Positions 34,285-45,151 are shown, counted from the first letter of the stretch. The stretch is DNA of 64,000 nucleotides from Pedococcus aerophilus (GCF_039532215.1 NZ_BAAARN010000001.1:1099029-1163028), one strand, 5' to 3'. A program made the numbers and translations. Notes: generated from the sequence alone by a model not told the origin.

Positions 34285-35480
34285 CCTCCGAACCCGCCGC
34301 CCCCGAGCCGCTGCTGCTGACCGGACGCGTCGTCCTGCCCGGCGGCGTCGTCGAGGACGGTGTGGTCGTGGTCGAGGGCGACCGGGTCGCGTACGCCGGT
34401 GCGCGCGCCGAGGTCCCTGGCTGGTGGACCGACCTGCCCTCCCCCGACGACCTCCCGGACGGCCTCACCCTCCTCCCGGGGCTCGTCGACGTGCACTGCC
34501 ACGGTGGTGACGGCGGAGAGTTCGGCCCGGACGGCGAGAGCGCCCGGACCGCGGCCCGGCACCACCACCGCTGCGGCACGACGTCGATCGTCGGGTCGCT
34601 CGTGTCCGCAGCGCCCGACGTGCTCCTCGCCGGCGCGGCGGCCCTCGCCCCACTGGTCGAGGCGGGCGAGCTCGCAGGGATCCACCTCGAGGGTCCGTTC
34701 CTGTCCACCGTCCGCTGCGGTGCGCAGGATCCCGGCACCCTCCTGGACGCCGACCTCGACCTCGTCGACGCCCTGGTCGCGGCAGGTGGCGGCGGCCTGC
34801 TCCACATGACGTTCGCACCCGAGCGCGACCCCTCGGGCAGCCTGCCCGCTGCCCTGTCCGGCCACGGCGTGGTCGGCTCCCTGGGCCACACCGACGCCGA
34901 CCACGCCACCTGCGCGCGGGCGCTGCGGGCGGTCCTCGGGGGCGGGGTCCGCGGCGGGCTTCCCCTGGTCACCCACCTCTTCAACGGTATGCCGCCGCTG
35001 CACCACCGCGCGCCCGGTCCGGTCGCCGCCGCGCTGGGTGCCGCCGCCCGCGGCGAGGCCGTCGTCGAGCTCATCGCCGACGGCGTGCACCTCGACGGCG
35101 CCACCGTGCAGCTCGTCTTCGACACGGTCGGCCCCACGGGCATCGCGCTGGTCAGTGATGCGATGTCGGCCAGCGGACTGGCCGAGGGGGACTACACCCT
35201 GGGCGGGCGCACCGTGCAGGTGCGCGGCCGCGAGGCCCGTCTCGCGGACGGAGGGTCGCTCGCCGGCGGCGTCTCGACGCTGCTCGACCAGGTGCGGTGG
35301 TGCGTCACCGAGCTCGGCATCGACCTTGCCGACGCGGTCACGGCGGCGGCCCACACCCCTGCCCGGGCGCTGTCGCTCGAGGGCGTCGGCAGCCTCGTCC
35401 CCGGGTCACGCGCCGACGTGCTGGTCGTCGATCGCGACCTGCGACTCGTGCGGGTCCTGCGCCACGGCGCCTGGCTCTGA
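34281..35480 (+). CDS. nagA: N-acetylglucosamine/galactosamine-6-phosphate deacetylase
   Basis: 399 residues of the amidohydrolase superfamily. Metal and catalytic motifs are LLPGLVDVHCHGG, GIHLEGPFLS, GSLGHTDADH, THLFNGMPPLHHRAPG and ALVSDAMSASG (catalytic Asp). It removes the acetyl group from N-acetylhexosamine 6-phosphate to give the substrate for the coupled SIS enzyme. The GTG start overlaps the SIS gene stop (GTGA). NagA and AgaA cannot be separated by sequence alone; the tagatose-type kinase and aldolase in the divergent operon favour the galactosamine branch. Confidence 0.93.
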   Translation: MTSEPAAPEPLLLTGRVVLPGGVVEDGVVVVEGDRVAYAGARAEVPGWWTDLPSPDDLPDGLTLLPGLVDVHCHGGDGGEFGPDGESARTAARHHHRCGTTSIVGSLVSAAPDVLLAGAAALAPLVEAGELAGIHLEGPFLSTVRCGAQDPGTLLDADLDLVDALVAAGGGGLLHMTFAPERDPSGSLPAALSGHGVVGSLGHTDADHATCARALRAVLGGGVRGGLPLVTHLFNGMPPLHHRAPGPVAAALGAAARGEAVVELIADGVHLDGATVQLVFDTVGPTGIALVSDAMSASGLAEGDYTLGGRTVQVRGREARLADGGSLAGGVSTLLDQVRWCVTELGIDLADAVTAAAHTPARALSLEGVGSLVPGSRADVLVVDRDLRLVRVLRHGAWL

Positions 35481-35555
35481 CCGGGGTGCAGGCTGGGGGT
35501 CGGCAACATCATGCCGGCCATGCTGCCAACCGCCGGAGCGGTGGTCGTCTCCTTT

Positions 35556-37619
35556 TCAGACGGGGGCGGCGACCTCGGCGTCCAGGCCCCGCGACCGGCG
35601 GACGATCTCGACGAACTCGCCCATGATGTCGTTGAGGCCGAAGTCCTTGGGGGTGAAGACCGCGGCGACCCCGAGGGCCTGCAGGGCCCGGGCGTCGCTC
35701 TCGGGGATGATCCCGCCGACCACGACGGGCACGTCACCGGCACCGGCGGCACGCAGCCCGTCGATGATGTGCGGCACGAGCTCCATGTGCGAGCCGGACA
35801 GGATCGAGATGCCGACGAGGTGGACGTCCTCGGCGACCGCGGCCGCGACGATCTGCTCAGGCGTCAGCCTGATCCCCTGGTAGACGACCTCGAAGCCGGC
35901 GTCCCGGGCCCGCACGGCGATCTGCTCGGCACCGTTGCTGTGTCCGTCCAGGCCCGGCTTGGCCACAAGGACGCGCAGCCGTTCGCCGAGCGCGTCCGCC
36001 GTGCGGCGCACCCGGTCGCGCACGGCCCGCAGCTCGTCGGTGCCGCCATCGCTGACCCCCACCGAACCCGAGACCCCTGTGGGGGCACGGAACTCGCCGA
36101 ACTCCTCGCGCAGCGCCTGGGCCCACTCCCCCGTCGTGACCCCGGCCCGCGCCGCCTCGAGCGAGGCCGCCATCAGGTTGACTCCGGCCCGGGCGTCGGC
36201 CCTGAGAGCCGTCACGGCCGCGGCGGCGCGGTCCCGGCCGACGACGTCGGCGTCCCGCTCCTCGCGCCAGGCCCGGACCGCGGCGACGGCCTTGGCCTCG
36301 ACGTCGCGGTCGACGGTCTGGATGGCCGCGTCGAGGTCCGCGGTCAGCGGGTTCGGCTCGGTGGTCTCGAACCGGTTCACCCCGACGACGACGTCCTCGC
36401 CGGTCTCGATGCGCTGGCGCCGCAACGAGTGCGAGGCCACCAGCGCGGACTTCATGTAGCCGCTCTCCACCGCGGGCACCGCGCCACCGAGGTCCTGCAC
36501 CCGCGCGATCTCGGCGCGGGCTCCCTCGACGAGGGAGGCGACCTTGGCCTCGACGACGGTCGACCCGGCGAAGAGGTCGTCGTACTCCAGGAGGTCGGAC
36601 TCGAAGGCGAGCACCTGCTGCATACGCAGGGACCACTGCTGGTCCCACGGACGAGGCAGGCCGAGCGCCTCGTTCCACGCGGGCAGCTGCACCGCGCGCG
36701 CCCGCGCGTCCTTGCTCAGGGTGACCGCGAGCATCTCCAGCACGATCCGCTGGACGTTGTTCTCTGGCTGGGCCTCGGTGAGGCCGAGGGAGTTGACCTG
36801 CACGCCGTACCTGAACCGGCGCTGCTTGGCGTCCTGCACGCCGTACCGCTCACGCGTGAGGTCGTCCCAGAGCTGGACGAACGCCCGCATCTTGCACATC
36901 TCCTCGACGAAGCGGACGCCCGCGTTGACGAAGAAGGAGATCCGCGCGACCACCTCGCCGAACCGCTCCGGGGGCACCTGGCCCGAGTCGCGCACCGCGT
37001 CGAGGACGGCGATCGCCGTGCACATCGCATAGGCGATCTCCTGGACCGGCGTCGCCCCGGCCTCCTGGAGGTGGTAGCTGCAGATGTTGATCGGGTTCCA
37101 CTTCGGGATGTCCGCGACCGTGTAGGCCACCATGTCGGTGATCAGGCGCAGCGACGGCTGCGGCCCGAACACGTAGGTGCCGCGCGACAGGTACTCCTTG
37201 ATGATGTCGTTCTGCGTCGTCCCGGCGAGTGCCCGGACCGCCTCGACCGGGTCACGGCCCTCGGCCAGGGCCTGCTCCTCCGCGACCACCTGGTACATCG
37301 CCAGCAGCCACATCGCGGTGGCGTTGATCGTCATCGACGTGTTCATCCGGTCCAGCGGGATCTGGTCGAACAGGGCGCGCATGTCACCGATGTGCGAGAT
37401 CGGCACACCGACCTTGCCGACCTCGCCGCGGGCCAGCGGGTGGTCGGGGTCGTACCCGGTCTGGGTCGGCAGGTCGAACGCGACCGACAACCCGGTCTGC
37501 CCCTTGTCGAGGTTCCGGCGGTAGAGGGCGTTGCTCGCGGCGGCGCTGGAGTGCCCCGCATACGTGCGCATCACCCAGGGGCGGTCGCGTTCGGGACGCA
37601 CGGCAGCGGTGTCGGACAT
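35556..37619 (-). CDS. meaA: Ethylmalonyl-CoA mutase (MeaA-type), coenzyme B12-dependent
   Basis: 687 residues in one chain: an N-terminal TIM barrel (MRTYAGHSSAAASNALYR, GLSVAFDLPTQTGYDPDHP, NICSYHLQEAGATPVQEIAY) and a C-terminal cobalamin domain with the base-off motif in KPGLDGHSNGAEQIA (DxHxxG) and GSHMELVPHIIDGL. Single-chain length and the RISFFVNAGVRFVEEMCKMRAF block fit MeaA/Ecm, which turns ethylmalonyl-CoA into methylsuccinyl-CoA. Plain methylmalonyl- or isobutyryl-CoA mutase is less likely but not excluded. TACCTT six bases before the ATG indicates a leaderless mRNA. ccr and the epimerase lie 16 kb to the left, the cofactor-making adenosyltransferase 2 kb to the right. Confidence 0.88.
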   Translation of the reverse strand: MSDTAAVRPERDRPWVMRTYAGHSSAAASNALYRRNLDKGQTGLSVAFDLPTQTGYDPDHPLARGEVGKVGVPISHIGDMRALFDQIPLDRMNTSMTINATAMWLLAMYQVVAEEQALAEGRDPVEAVRALAGTTQNDIIKEYLSRGTYVFGPQPSLRLITDMVAYTVADIPKWNPINICSYHLQEAGATPVQEIAYAMCTAIAVLDAVRDSGQVPPERFGEVVARISFFVNAGVRFVEEMCKMRAFVQLWDDLTRERYGVQDAKQRRFRYGVQVNSLGLTEAQPENNVQRIVLEMLAVTLSKDARARAVQLPAWNEALGLPRPWDQQWSLRMQQVLAFESDLLEYDDLFAGSTVVEAKVASLVEGARAEIARVQDLGGAVPAVESGYMKSALVASHSLRRQRIETGEDVVVGVNRFETTEPNPLTADLDAAIQTVDRDVEAKAVAAVRAWREERDADVVGRDRAAAAVTALRADARAGVNLMAASLEAARAGVTTGEWAQALREEFGEFRAPTGVSGSVGVSDGGTDELRAVRDRVRRTADALGERLRVLVAKPGLDGHSNGAEQIAVRARDAGFEVVYQGIRLTPEQIVAAAVAEDVHLVGISILSGSHMELVPHIIDGLRAAGAGDVPVVVGGIIPESDARALQALGVAAVFTPKDFGLNDIMGEFVEIVRRSRGLDAEVAAPV

Positions 37620-37625
37620 GCGCCG

Positions 37626-37631
37626 AAGGTA
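37626..37631 (-). promoter_or_regulatory. Leaderless -10 element for meaA
   Basis: TACCTT on the minus strand, six bases before the ATG at 37619. Confidence 0.5.
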
Positions 37632-37660
37632 CCGGCGCCGCCTCGGGTGCCGGGAGGCGT

Positions 37661-38026
37661 TCAGGCGGTGACAGCCGCCACAGTCGCGTCGGCCGGAACC
37701 TCGCGGAGCACCAGCGAGCGGTCGAGGCGTGATGCACGCAACAGGCGGCCGGTGCGCTCGCTCATGTCGACGACCGCGAGGCGCCGACCAGCCCGACGGG
37801 CCCGGTTGTAGGCCTCGACGAGGACTCCGAGGCCGGTGGCGTCGCCGATCTCGGCGTCCGCCAGGCGCATGTAGACGTCACCGAAGCCGGTGTCGATGAT
37901 CTCGTGGAGCAGCAGCCGCACGTCGGGGACCGTGTGGACGTCGATGCGCCCGGTGATGGCGACTTCCTGACCCGTGTGCAGCGCGCGGACTGCGACGGGG
38001 AGGACCCCGATGGTGCTGACCGACAT
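37661..38026 (-). CDS. STAS-domain protein (anti-sigma factor antagonist-like)
   Basis: 121 residues. A single STAS domain: EVAITGRIDVHTVPDVRLLLHE, VYMRLADAEIGDATGLGVLVEAYNRARRAGRRLAVVDM. The usual phosphorylatable Ser in the DSSGLG-type loop is replaced: the loop reads GDATGLG, offering Thr. The ATG at 38026 was chosen because AAGGGGG precedes it by 5 nt; a GTG at 38056 would add ten residues without a ribosome site. No anti-sigma kinase or sigma gene is adjacent, so partners are elsewhere. Confidence 0.8.
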   Translation of the reverse strand: MSVSTIGVLPVAVRALHTGQEVAITGRIDVHTVPDVRLLLHEIIDTGFGDVYMRLADAEIGDATGLGVLVEAYNRARRAGRRLAVVDMSERTGRLLRASRLDRSLVLREVPADATVAAVTA

Positions 38027-38119
38027 GCGAACCCCCTTGTCCGTGGACACATTCACTCACACAGACGCAAGTGGAAGGGAGAACGGTTGTCCCGGGTCAG
38101 GTCACTTTCTGGTAACTGT

Positions 38120-38135
38120 TGTGACGCGGGTCACC
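38120..38135. promoter_or_regulatory. Near-perfect Crp-type site upstream of the STAS gene
   Basis: TGTGA-CGCGGG-TCACC, one base off the Crp/GlxR consensus TGTGA-N6-TCACA, about 95 bp upstream of the STAS start codon and just past the murA stop. Confidence 0.4.
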
Positions 38136-38151
38136 TCGAGCTGCCGGCTGC

Positions 38152-39435
38152 TCAGAGGAACGGGTCGTCGTCCGGCTCCCGGGTGACGTCCGCGCCCAGG
38201 CCTTGCAGGCTCTCCGCGAAGCCGGCGTACCCACGGTCGATGTGCTGGGCGCCGCTGACGGTGGTCACCCCGTCGGCGACGAGTCCGGCGATGACGAGGG
38301 CGGCACCTGCACGGATGTCACTGGCCTCGACGGGTGCGCCCGAGAGCCGCTCGACGCCGTGGACCATGACGTGGTGGCCGTCGATGCGGGTCTCGGCACC
38401 GAGGCGGTTGAGCTCCTGGACGGTGCGGAAGCGCGCCTCGAAGAGGTTCTCTGTGATCATCGCCGACCCCTCGGCGACGGCGTTGCAGGCCAGCGCGAAC
38501 GGCTGGAGGTCGGTCGGGAACCCGGGGTAGGGCAGGGTGGCCACGTCGAACGCCCGGGGACGCCGCCCCCCGGAGTCGACCCGGAATCCGCGCGAGGTGT
38601 CGGTGACGGTGGCGCCGCTCGCCTCCACGAGCTCGAGCGCCGCGACGAGGTGGGCACTGACGGCGCCGACGACCTCGACGCCGCCCCGGGTCGCCGACGC
38701 GGCGAAGGCCCACGTCCCTGCGGCGATGCGGTCGGGGACAACCGCGTGCTCGACCGGGGCGAGGCTCCCGACGCCCTGCACCTCGATCACCGAGGTGCCG
38801 GCTCCGCTGATCTGCGCGCCCATCGAGATCAGCATCTCGGCGATGTCGACGATCTCGGGCTCCCGGGCGGCGTTCTCCAGCACCGTCGTCCCGCGGGCCA
38901 GGACTGCCGCGGTGAGGACGTTCTCGGTGGCTCCCACGCTGGGGAAGTCGAGGCGGATCTCGGCTCCGTCGAGCCCCGACGGGGCCTCGGCGACGAGGAA
39001 GCCGTGCGTCACGTGGACCTTGGCGCCGAGGGCCTCCAGACCTGCGGCGTGCAGGTCGAGGCCGCGCGAGCCGATGGCGTCGCCGCCGGGGACCGCGACA
39101 TCGGCCGAGCCGGTGCGCGCGACGAGGGGTCCGAGCACCGCGGTCGAGGCACGCAGCGCACGGACGAGGTCGTAGTCGGCGCGGTGACCGATCTTCTCCG
39201 GGACGTCGATCTCGACGACCCCTGCGGTGGCGTCGTAGTCGACGGTGCACCCGAGCCGACGGAGCAGCTCGGCCATGATGGTCACGTCGAGGATCGCGGG
39301 GACGTTGGTCAGCCGCGTGCGCCCGACCGCCAGCAGGGCCACCGCCATGAGCTTGAGCGCACTGTTCTTGGCACCCCACACGGCGACCTCGCCTCGCAGC
39401 GCGGTGCCTCCGACAACCCTGAATCTCTCAGCCAC
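38152..39435 (-). CDS. murA: UDP-N-acetylglucosamine 1-carboxyvinyltransferase (MurA) with Asp in place of active-site Cys
   Basis: 427 residues, full length. MurA transfers enolpyruvate to UDP-GlcNAc, the first committed step of peptidoglycan synthesis. Family landmarks are [48 protein letters not shown] and [14 protein letters not shown]. The nucleophilic/fosfomycin-binding Cys (Cys115 in Escherichia coli, motif PGGCAIG) is Asp119 here (GGC-GAC-GCC-ATC, codon at 39079-39081). The same exchange in mycobacterial MurA gives fosfomycin resistance. TAGGGT lies six bases before the GTG start (leaderless pattern). Confidence 0.96.
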   Translation of the reverse strand: MAERFRVVGGTALRGEVAVWGAKNSALKLMAVALLAVGRTRLTNVPAILDVTIMAELLRRLGCTVDYDATAGVVEIDVPEKIGHRADYDLVRALRASTAVLGPLVARTGSADVAVPGGDAIGSRGLDLHAAGLEALGAKVHVTHGFLVAEAPSGLDGAEIRLDFPSVGATENVLTAAVLARGTTVLENAAREPEIVDIAEMLISMGAQISGAGTSVIEVQGVGSLAPVEHAVVPDRIAAGTWAFAASATRGGVEVVGAVSAHLVAALELVEASGATVTDTSRGFRVDSGGRRPRAFDVATLPYPGFPTDLQPFALACNAVAEGSAMITENLFEARFRTVQELNRLGAETRIDGHHVMVHGVERLSGAPVEASDIRAGAALVIAGLVADGVTTVSGAQHIDRGYAGFAESLQGLGADVTREPDDDPFL

Positions 39436-39441
39436 CGACCC

Positions 39442-39447
39442 ACCCTA
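39442..39447 (-). promoter_or_regulatory. Leaderless -10 element for murA
   Basis: TAGGGT on the minus strand, six bases before the murA GTG. Confidence 0.5.
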
Positions 39448-39483
39448 TCCGCGGCCTGCTCCCCCATCTGACAGGCTGCTGCC

Positions 39484-40110
39484 ATGGTCAACCTCACCCG
39501 CATCTACACCCGCACCGGCGACGACGGGAAGACCCACCTCGGCGACATGAGCCGGACCAGCAAGACCGACGTCCGGCTGCTGGCCTACGCCGACGCCAAC
39601 GAGGCGAATGCCGCCATCGGTGTCGCGGTCGCGGCGGGCGACCTGCCGGAGGACATCCGGGCCACGCTGCTGCGCGTGCAGAACGACCTCTTCGACGTGG
39701 GTGCCGACCTGTGCACGCCGCTCCAGCCGACCTACGAGTACCCGCCGCTGCGGGTCGAGCAGGCATGGATCGACGAGCTGGAGGCCGACTGCGACCGCTA
39801 CCTCGAGCGGGTCGAGAAGCTGCGGTCCTTCATCCTCCCCGGCGGGACGGTCGGTTCGGCGCACCTGCACGTGGCCACGACCGTCGTGCGACGGGCCGAG
39901 CGCGCGGCATGGGCCGCCATCGACGCCTACGGCGACCAGCCCGGCGACGGCACCAAGGGCGAGGGCGGCATCAACGTGCTCACCGCGACCTACCTGAACC
40001 GCCTGTCGGACCTGCTCTTCGTGCTCGCCCGCGTCGCCAACCTCCCGATCGGTGGGGACGTGCTGTGGCAGCCCGGCGGTGGCCGGGCCGAGGTACCCAC
40101 CACGAAGTGA
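39484..40110 (+). CDS. Cob(I)alamin adenosyltransferase, PduO type
   Basis: 208 residues. ATP-binding N-terminal motif IYTRTGDDGKTHLGD; central FILPGGTVGSAHLHVATTVVRRAERAA and C-terminal NRLSDLLFVLAR are the cobalamin- and ATP-contact regions of PduO-type enzymes. It makes adenosylcobalamin, the cofactor of the ethylmalonyl-CoA/methylmalonyl-CoA mutases, one of which is encoded 2 kb away. Divergent from murA with 48 bp between; CAGGCT six bases before the ATG is a near-leaderless element. Confidence 0.93.
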   Translation: MVNLTRIYTRTGDDGKTHLGDMSRTSKTDVRLLAYADANEANAAIGVAVAAGDLPEDIRATLLRVQNDLFDVGADLCTPLQPTYEYPPLRVEQAWIDELEADCDRYLERVEKLRSFILPGGTVGSAHLHVATTVVRRAERAAWAAIDAYGDQPGDGTKGEGGINVLTATYLNRLSDLLFVLARVANLPIGGDVLWQPGGGRAEVPTTK

Positions 40111-40131
40111 GGCGGGTGTCGACGAAGCGCC

Positions 40132-40560
40132 TCAGGCGACGTTGACGTTGAACCCGGGGGGCGAGCTCTCGAGCCAGCTGCGCATCGCGGTGTAGGCAGG
40201 AGCGGCCAGGGCGATGCGGAAGTCCTCACCGTCGTGGTGGCACTCGACCGTCACGGCGTCAGGCAGACCGGCGATCGCCTCCTCCGCCGCCTCCGGCGGG
40301 CCGAGCTCGAGCAGCGGCCGGTCCCACGACCGCAGCGGGCGGGGCGAGGGCCCGATGAGGGTGAACCACTCCAGGGTGCTGCCGGAGAAGCGCAGCAGGC
40401 CCAGCCGGTAGGACGAGCGGCCGGGCAGCCGCAGGGCGCACAGCATCAGCGGCGCCCCGGACGACAGCAGGCGCCGGCGCACGAAGATGTACGCCAACGC
40501 CAGCACTGCGAGCAGGGCGAGCGTCCCCACGATGATCTCGAACAAGACCACGGGCGACAT
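40132..40560 (-). CDS. DUF2550 family membrane-anchored protein
   Basis: 142 residues. One N-terminal membrane helix (VVLFEIIVGTLALLAVLALAYIFV) is followed by a cytoplasmic domain with the family pattern LCALRLPGRSSYRLGLLRFSGSTLEWF. DUF2550 proteins lie directly downstream of atpC throughout actinobacteria, as here (14-bp gap). The ATG at 40560 has AAGGGG five bases upstream; a GTG two codons earlier is too close to it. Function unknown. Confidence 0.88.
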   Translation of the reverse strand: MSPVVLFEIIVGTLALLAVLALAYIFVRRRLLSSGAPLMLCALRLPGRSSYRLGLLRFSGSTLEWFTLIGPSPRPLRSWDRPLLELGPPEAAEEAIAGLPDAVTVECHHDGEDFRIALAAPAYTAMRSWLESSPPGFNVNVA

Positions 40561-40574
40561 GCTCACCCCTTCGG

Positions 40575-40844
40575 CTAGGCCGGGATCTGCGAGGCGTCGA
40601 CGGCCTCGGCGACGATGATGACCTTGTCCCGGTCGACGGACAGGAACCCGCCGTCCACGGTCGCGACAGCGTTCGTGCCGCCGGTCTTGATGCGGACCTC
40701 GCCCTCGACGAGGACGCCGAGCAGGGGCGTGTGGCCGGGCAGGATGCCCAGCTCGCCGTCGATGGTGCGGGCCTGGACCATCTCGGCCTCGCCCTCCCAG
40801 ACCTTCCGGTCGGCGGCGACGAGTTCAACCTGCAGGGTGCTCAC
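40575..40844 (-). CDS. atpC: ATP synthase epsilon subunit (short form)
   Basis: 89 residues. Only the N-terminal beta-sandwich domain is present: VELVAADRKVWEGEAEMVQARTIDGELGILPGHTP and AVATVDGGFLSVDRDKVIIVAEAV. The two-helix C-terminal domain that inhibits ATP hydrolysis in longer epsilon subunits (about 130-140 residues) is absent, the protein ending at ASQIPA. GGAGG precedes the GTG start. It is separated from atpD by 159 bp carrying a hairpin and a direct repeat. Confidence 0.92.
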   Translation of the reverse strand: MSTLQVELVAADRKVWEGEAEMVQARTIDGELGILPGHTPLLGVLVEGEVRIKTGGTNAVATVDGGFLSVDRDKVIIVAEAVDASQIPA

Positions 40845-40919
40845 GGTGTCCTCCACGGGGGAATGCGTACTGCTCGAGTCTAACCGCCGTCGTGGGAGAC
40901 CCCGCGGCGGGTGGTATGC

Positions 40920-40950
40920 CGTGGGGCCAGCCAGAGCGGCTGGCCCCACG
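40920..40950. terminator. 13-bp hairpin between atpD and atpC
   Basis: Perfect arms around a 5-nt loop, 53 bp after the atpD stop and 76 bp before atpC. There is no U tract. It could attenuate or process the mRNA and lower epsilon output, or protect the 3' end of an atpB-D transcript. Confidence 0.55.
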
Positions 40951-40966
40951 ACCTACGGGTGCTGCT

Positions 40967-41003
40967 GTGACGCTCTCGCGTCGACCTCGGTGACGCTGTC
41001 GCG

Positions 41004-41005
<2 letters not shown>
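40967..41005. repeat. Direct repeat of 16 bp overlapping the atpD stop
   Basis: GTGACGCTCTCGCGTC (40967-40982) and GTGACGCTGTCGCGTC (40990-41005) differ at one base, with a 7-bp spacer (23-bp period). The second copy includes two bases of the atpD stop codon. Looks like a small local duplication. Confidence 0.7.
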
Positions 41006-42479
<1,474 letters not shown>

Positions 42480-43379
42480 TCAACTGGCGTCGGCGAGGGC
42501 GCTGGCGCCGCCCACGATCTCGCTGATCTCTTGGGTGATCTCAGCCTGGCGAGCCTGGTTGGCCAACCGGGTGTACTTCTTGATGAGCTCTTCGGCGTTG
42601 TCCGTGGCCGACTTCATCGCCTTCTGGCGCGAGGCGAGCTCGGACGCGGCGGCCTGCAGCAGGCAGTTGAAGATGCGCGCCGTGACGTACTTCGGCAGCA
42701 GCGCATCGAGCACCTGCTCGGCACTCGGCTCGAACTCGTAGAGCGGCAGGACGTCGTCGTCGGCCGGGGCCTCTTCGCCCTCGACGACCTCGAGCGGCAG
42801 CATGCGGATGACGTCGGGCTCCTGGGTCACCATGTTCACGAACCGCGTGAACACGATGTGCACCTCGTCGACACCACCCTCGTCGTAGTCGCGGTTGAAC
42901 GCGGCGACCAGGGTCTCCCCGATCTCCCGCGCGACCTCGAAGTTGGGCTGGTCGGTGAAGCCGGTCCACTCGTCGGCGTACTCGCGCTTGCGGAACTTGT
43001 AGAAGCCCACCGCCTTGCGTCCGACGAGGAAGGGGGTGACCTCCTTGCCGTCCGCCTTGAGCTCGCCGATGAGGCGCTCGCTCTCCTTGAGGACGGAGGA
43101 GCTGTAGGCGCCGGCGAGGCCACGGTCGGAGGTCACGACGAGCACGGCGGCGCGGCGCACCTCCTCGGACTCGGTGGTCAGCGGGTGGTCGACGTTGGAG
43201 AACGTCGCCACGGCCGAGACCGCCCGGGTCAGCGCACGCGCGTACGGCGAGGACTCGCGCACCCGCTGCTGCGCCTTGACCACGCGGGAGGCTGCGATGA
43301 GCTCCATCGCGCGCGTGATCTTCTTGGTCGCCTGGACGGACCGGATGCGCTGGCGGTAGACCCGCATCTGCGCTCCCAT
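42480..43379 (-). CDS. atpG: ATP synthase gamma subunit
   Basis: 299 residues. Central stalk subunit; the N-terminal coiled-coil helix begins [20 protein letters not shown] and the C-terminal helix is [19 protein letters not shown]. The middle includes [19 protein letters not shown]. Actinobacterial length with an insertion [10 protein letters not shown], a gamma-subunit loop region known to vary in this phylum. Confidence 0.98.
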   Translation of the reverse strand: MGAQMRVYRQRIRSVQATKKITRAMELIAASRVVKAQQRVRESSPYARALTRAVSAVATFSNVDHPLTTESEEVRRAAVLVVTSDRGLAGAYSSSVLKESERLIGELKADGKEVTPFLVGRKAVGFYKFRKREYADEWTGFTDQPNFEVAREIGETLVAAFNRDYDEGGVDEVHIVFTRFVNMVTQEPDVIRMLPLEVVEGEEAPADDDVLPLYEFEPSAEQVLDALLPKYVTARIFNCLLQAAASELASRQKAMKSATDNAEELIKKYTRLANQARQAEITQEISEIVGGASALADAS

Positions 43380-43513
43380 ATGTTGCCGCCTCTCTCGTTC
43401 GTTCCTGGTGCGGCTGGTCGCCGCTGATCAGTTCTGGGGTGCGAGGGGGTGTGCCCCCGCTGCCGCTCGCTGTGGGTGCCGGGTGCGCGACTGGCGCGCA
43501 CCCGGCAGCCGAC

Positions 43514-45151
43514 TCAGCGCTTCTGCTTGACGATCTGCTCCTGCTCGACCTCGTGCTCGAGCTCGCCCGGGTCGGCCTCGTGGCCGACGGGGGTGTTCTC
43601 GGAGCCGGAGGCGGCGAACTGCTGCTTGAAGGCCGTCACGGCCTCCTCGAGACCGGAGCGGGTCTCGTCCTCGAACTTCTTGGACTCGCGGATGGCGTCC
43701 AAGAGGCCCTTCTTCTCGCGACGCAGGTAGTCGAGGAACTCGGTCTCGAAGCGGGACACGTCCTCCACCGCGACGGAGTCGAGCTGGCCGGTGGTGCCGG
43801 TCCAGATGGAGACGACCTGCTCCTCGACCGGGAACGGCGCAGCCTGCTTCTGCTTGAGGAGCTCGACGAGGCGGGCACCCTTCGCGAGTTGGGCACGCGA
43901 GGCCGGGTCGAGGTCCGAGGCGAACATGGCGAAGGCCTCCATGGCGCGGAACTGCGCGAGGTCGAGCTTCAGACGACCGGAGACCTCCTTCATGGCCTTG
44001 ATCTGCGCAGCGCCACCGACACGGGAGACGGAGACACCCACGTCGATCGCGGGACGCACGTTGGCGTTGAACAGGTCGGCCTGGAGGTAGATCTGGCCGT
44101 CCGTGATCGAGATGACGTTGGTCGGGATGTAGGCGGACACGTCACCGGCCTTGGTCTCGATGATCGGCAGACCCGTCATGGAGCCGGCGCCGAGCTCGTC
44201 GGACAGCTTCGCGCAACGCTCCAGCAGGCGGGAGTGCAGGTAGAAGACGTCACCGGGGTAGGCCTCGCGGCCCGGCGGACGACGCAGCAGCAGCGACACG
44301 GCGCGGTAGGCCTCGGCCTGCTTGGAGAGGTCGTCGAACACGATGAGGACGTGCTTGCCCTGGTACATCCAGTGCTGGCCGATGGCCGAGCCGGTGTACG
44401 GCGCGAGGTACTTGAAGCCGGCCGAGTCGGACGCGGGGGCCGCGACGATGGTCGTGTACTCGAGGGCGCCGGCCTCTTCCAGCGTGCCGCGGACGGCAGC
44501 GATGGTGGAGCCCTTCTGGCCCATGGCGACGTAGATGCAGCGGACCTGCTTCTCGGGGTCGCCCGAGTCCCAGTTCTGCTTCTGGTTGATGATCGTGTCG
44601 ACCGCGACCGTGGTCTTGCCGGTCTGGCGGTCACCGATGATGAGCTGGCGCTGGCCGCGACCGATGGGGGTCATGGCGTCGACGGCCTTGAGGCCGGTCT
44701 GCAGCGGCTCGTGCACCGACTTGCGCTGCACCACGGTGGGGGCCTGCAGCTCGAGGGCACGACGCTCGGTCGTGGCGACCTCGCCGAGGCCGTCGATCGG
44801 CTGGCCGAGCGGGTTGACGACACGACCGAGGAACGCGTCACCGACGGGCACGGAGAGCACCTCTCCGGTCCGCTTGACCTCCTGGCCCTCCTCGATCGCG
44901 GAGAAGTCACCGAGGATGACGACGCCGATCTCGTGGACGTCGAGGTTGAGCGCGAGGCCCAGCGTGCCGTCCTCGAACTCGAGCAGCTCGTTGGTCATGC
45001 ACGAGGGCAGGCCCTCGACGTGGGCGATGCCGTCGCCGGCGTCGCTGACGCGGCCGACCTCTTCGCGGGAGGCCGTGCCGGGCTCGTAGGACTGAACGAA
45101 GTTGTCCAGTGCGTCCCGGATCTCCTCCGGACGGATCGAAAGCTCCGTCAT
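43514..45151 (-). CDS. atpA: ATP synthase alpha subunit
   Basis: 545 residues. Non-catalytic nucleotide-binding subunit: P-loop [16 protein letters not shown], Arg finger near [29 protein letters not shown]-type region [32 protein letters not shown]-terminal extension of about 35 residues ([19 protein letters not shown]...) follows the usual end, as in other actinobacteria. Confidence 0.99.
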   Translation of the reverse strand: MTELSIRPEEIRDALDNFVQSYEPGTASREEVGRVSDAGDGIAHVEGLPSCMTNELLEFEDGTLGLALNLDVHEIGVVILGDFSAIEEGQEVKRTGEVLSVPVGDAFLGRVVNPLGQPIDGLGEVATTERRALELQAPTVVQRKSVHEPLQTGLKAVDAMTPIGRGQRQLIIGDRQTGKTTVAVDTIINQKQNWDSGDPEKQVRCIYVAMGQKGSTIAAVRGTLEEAGALEYTTIVAAPASDSAGFKYLAPYTGSAIGQHWMYQGKHVLIVFDDLSKQAEAYRAVSLLLRRPPGREAYPGDVFYLHSRLLERCAKLSDELGAGSMTGLPIIETKAGDVSAYIPTNVISITDGQIYLQADLFNANVRPAIDVGVSVSRVGGAAQIKAMKEVSGRLKLDLAQFRAMEAFAMFASDLDPASRAQLAKGARLVELLKQKQAAPFPVEEQVVSIWTGTTGQLDSVAVEDVSRFETEFLDYLRREKKGLLDAIRESKKFEDETRSGLEEAVTAFKQQFAASGSENTPVGHEADPGELEHEVEQEQIVKQKR

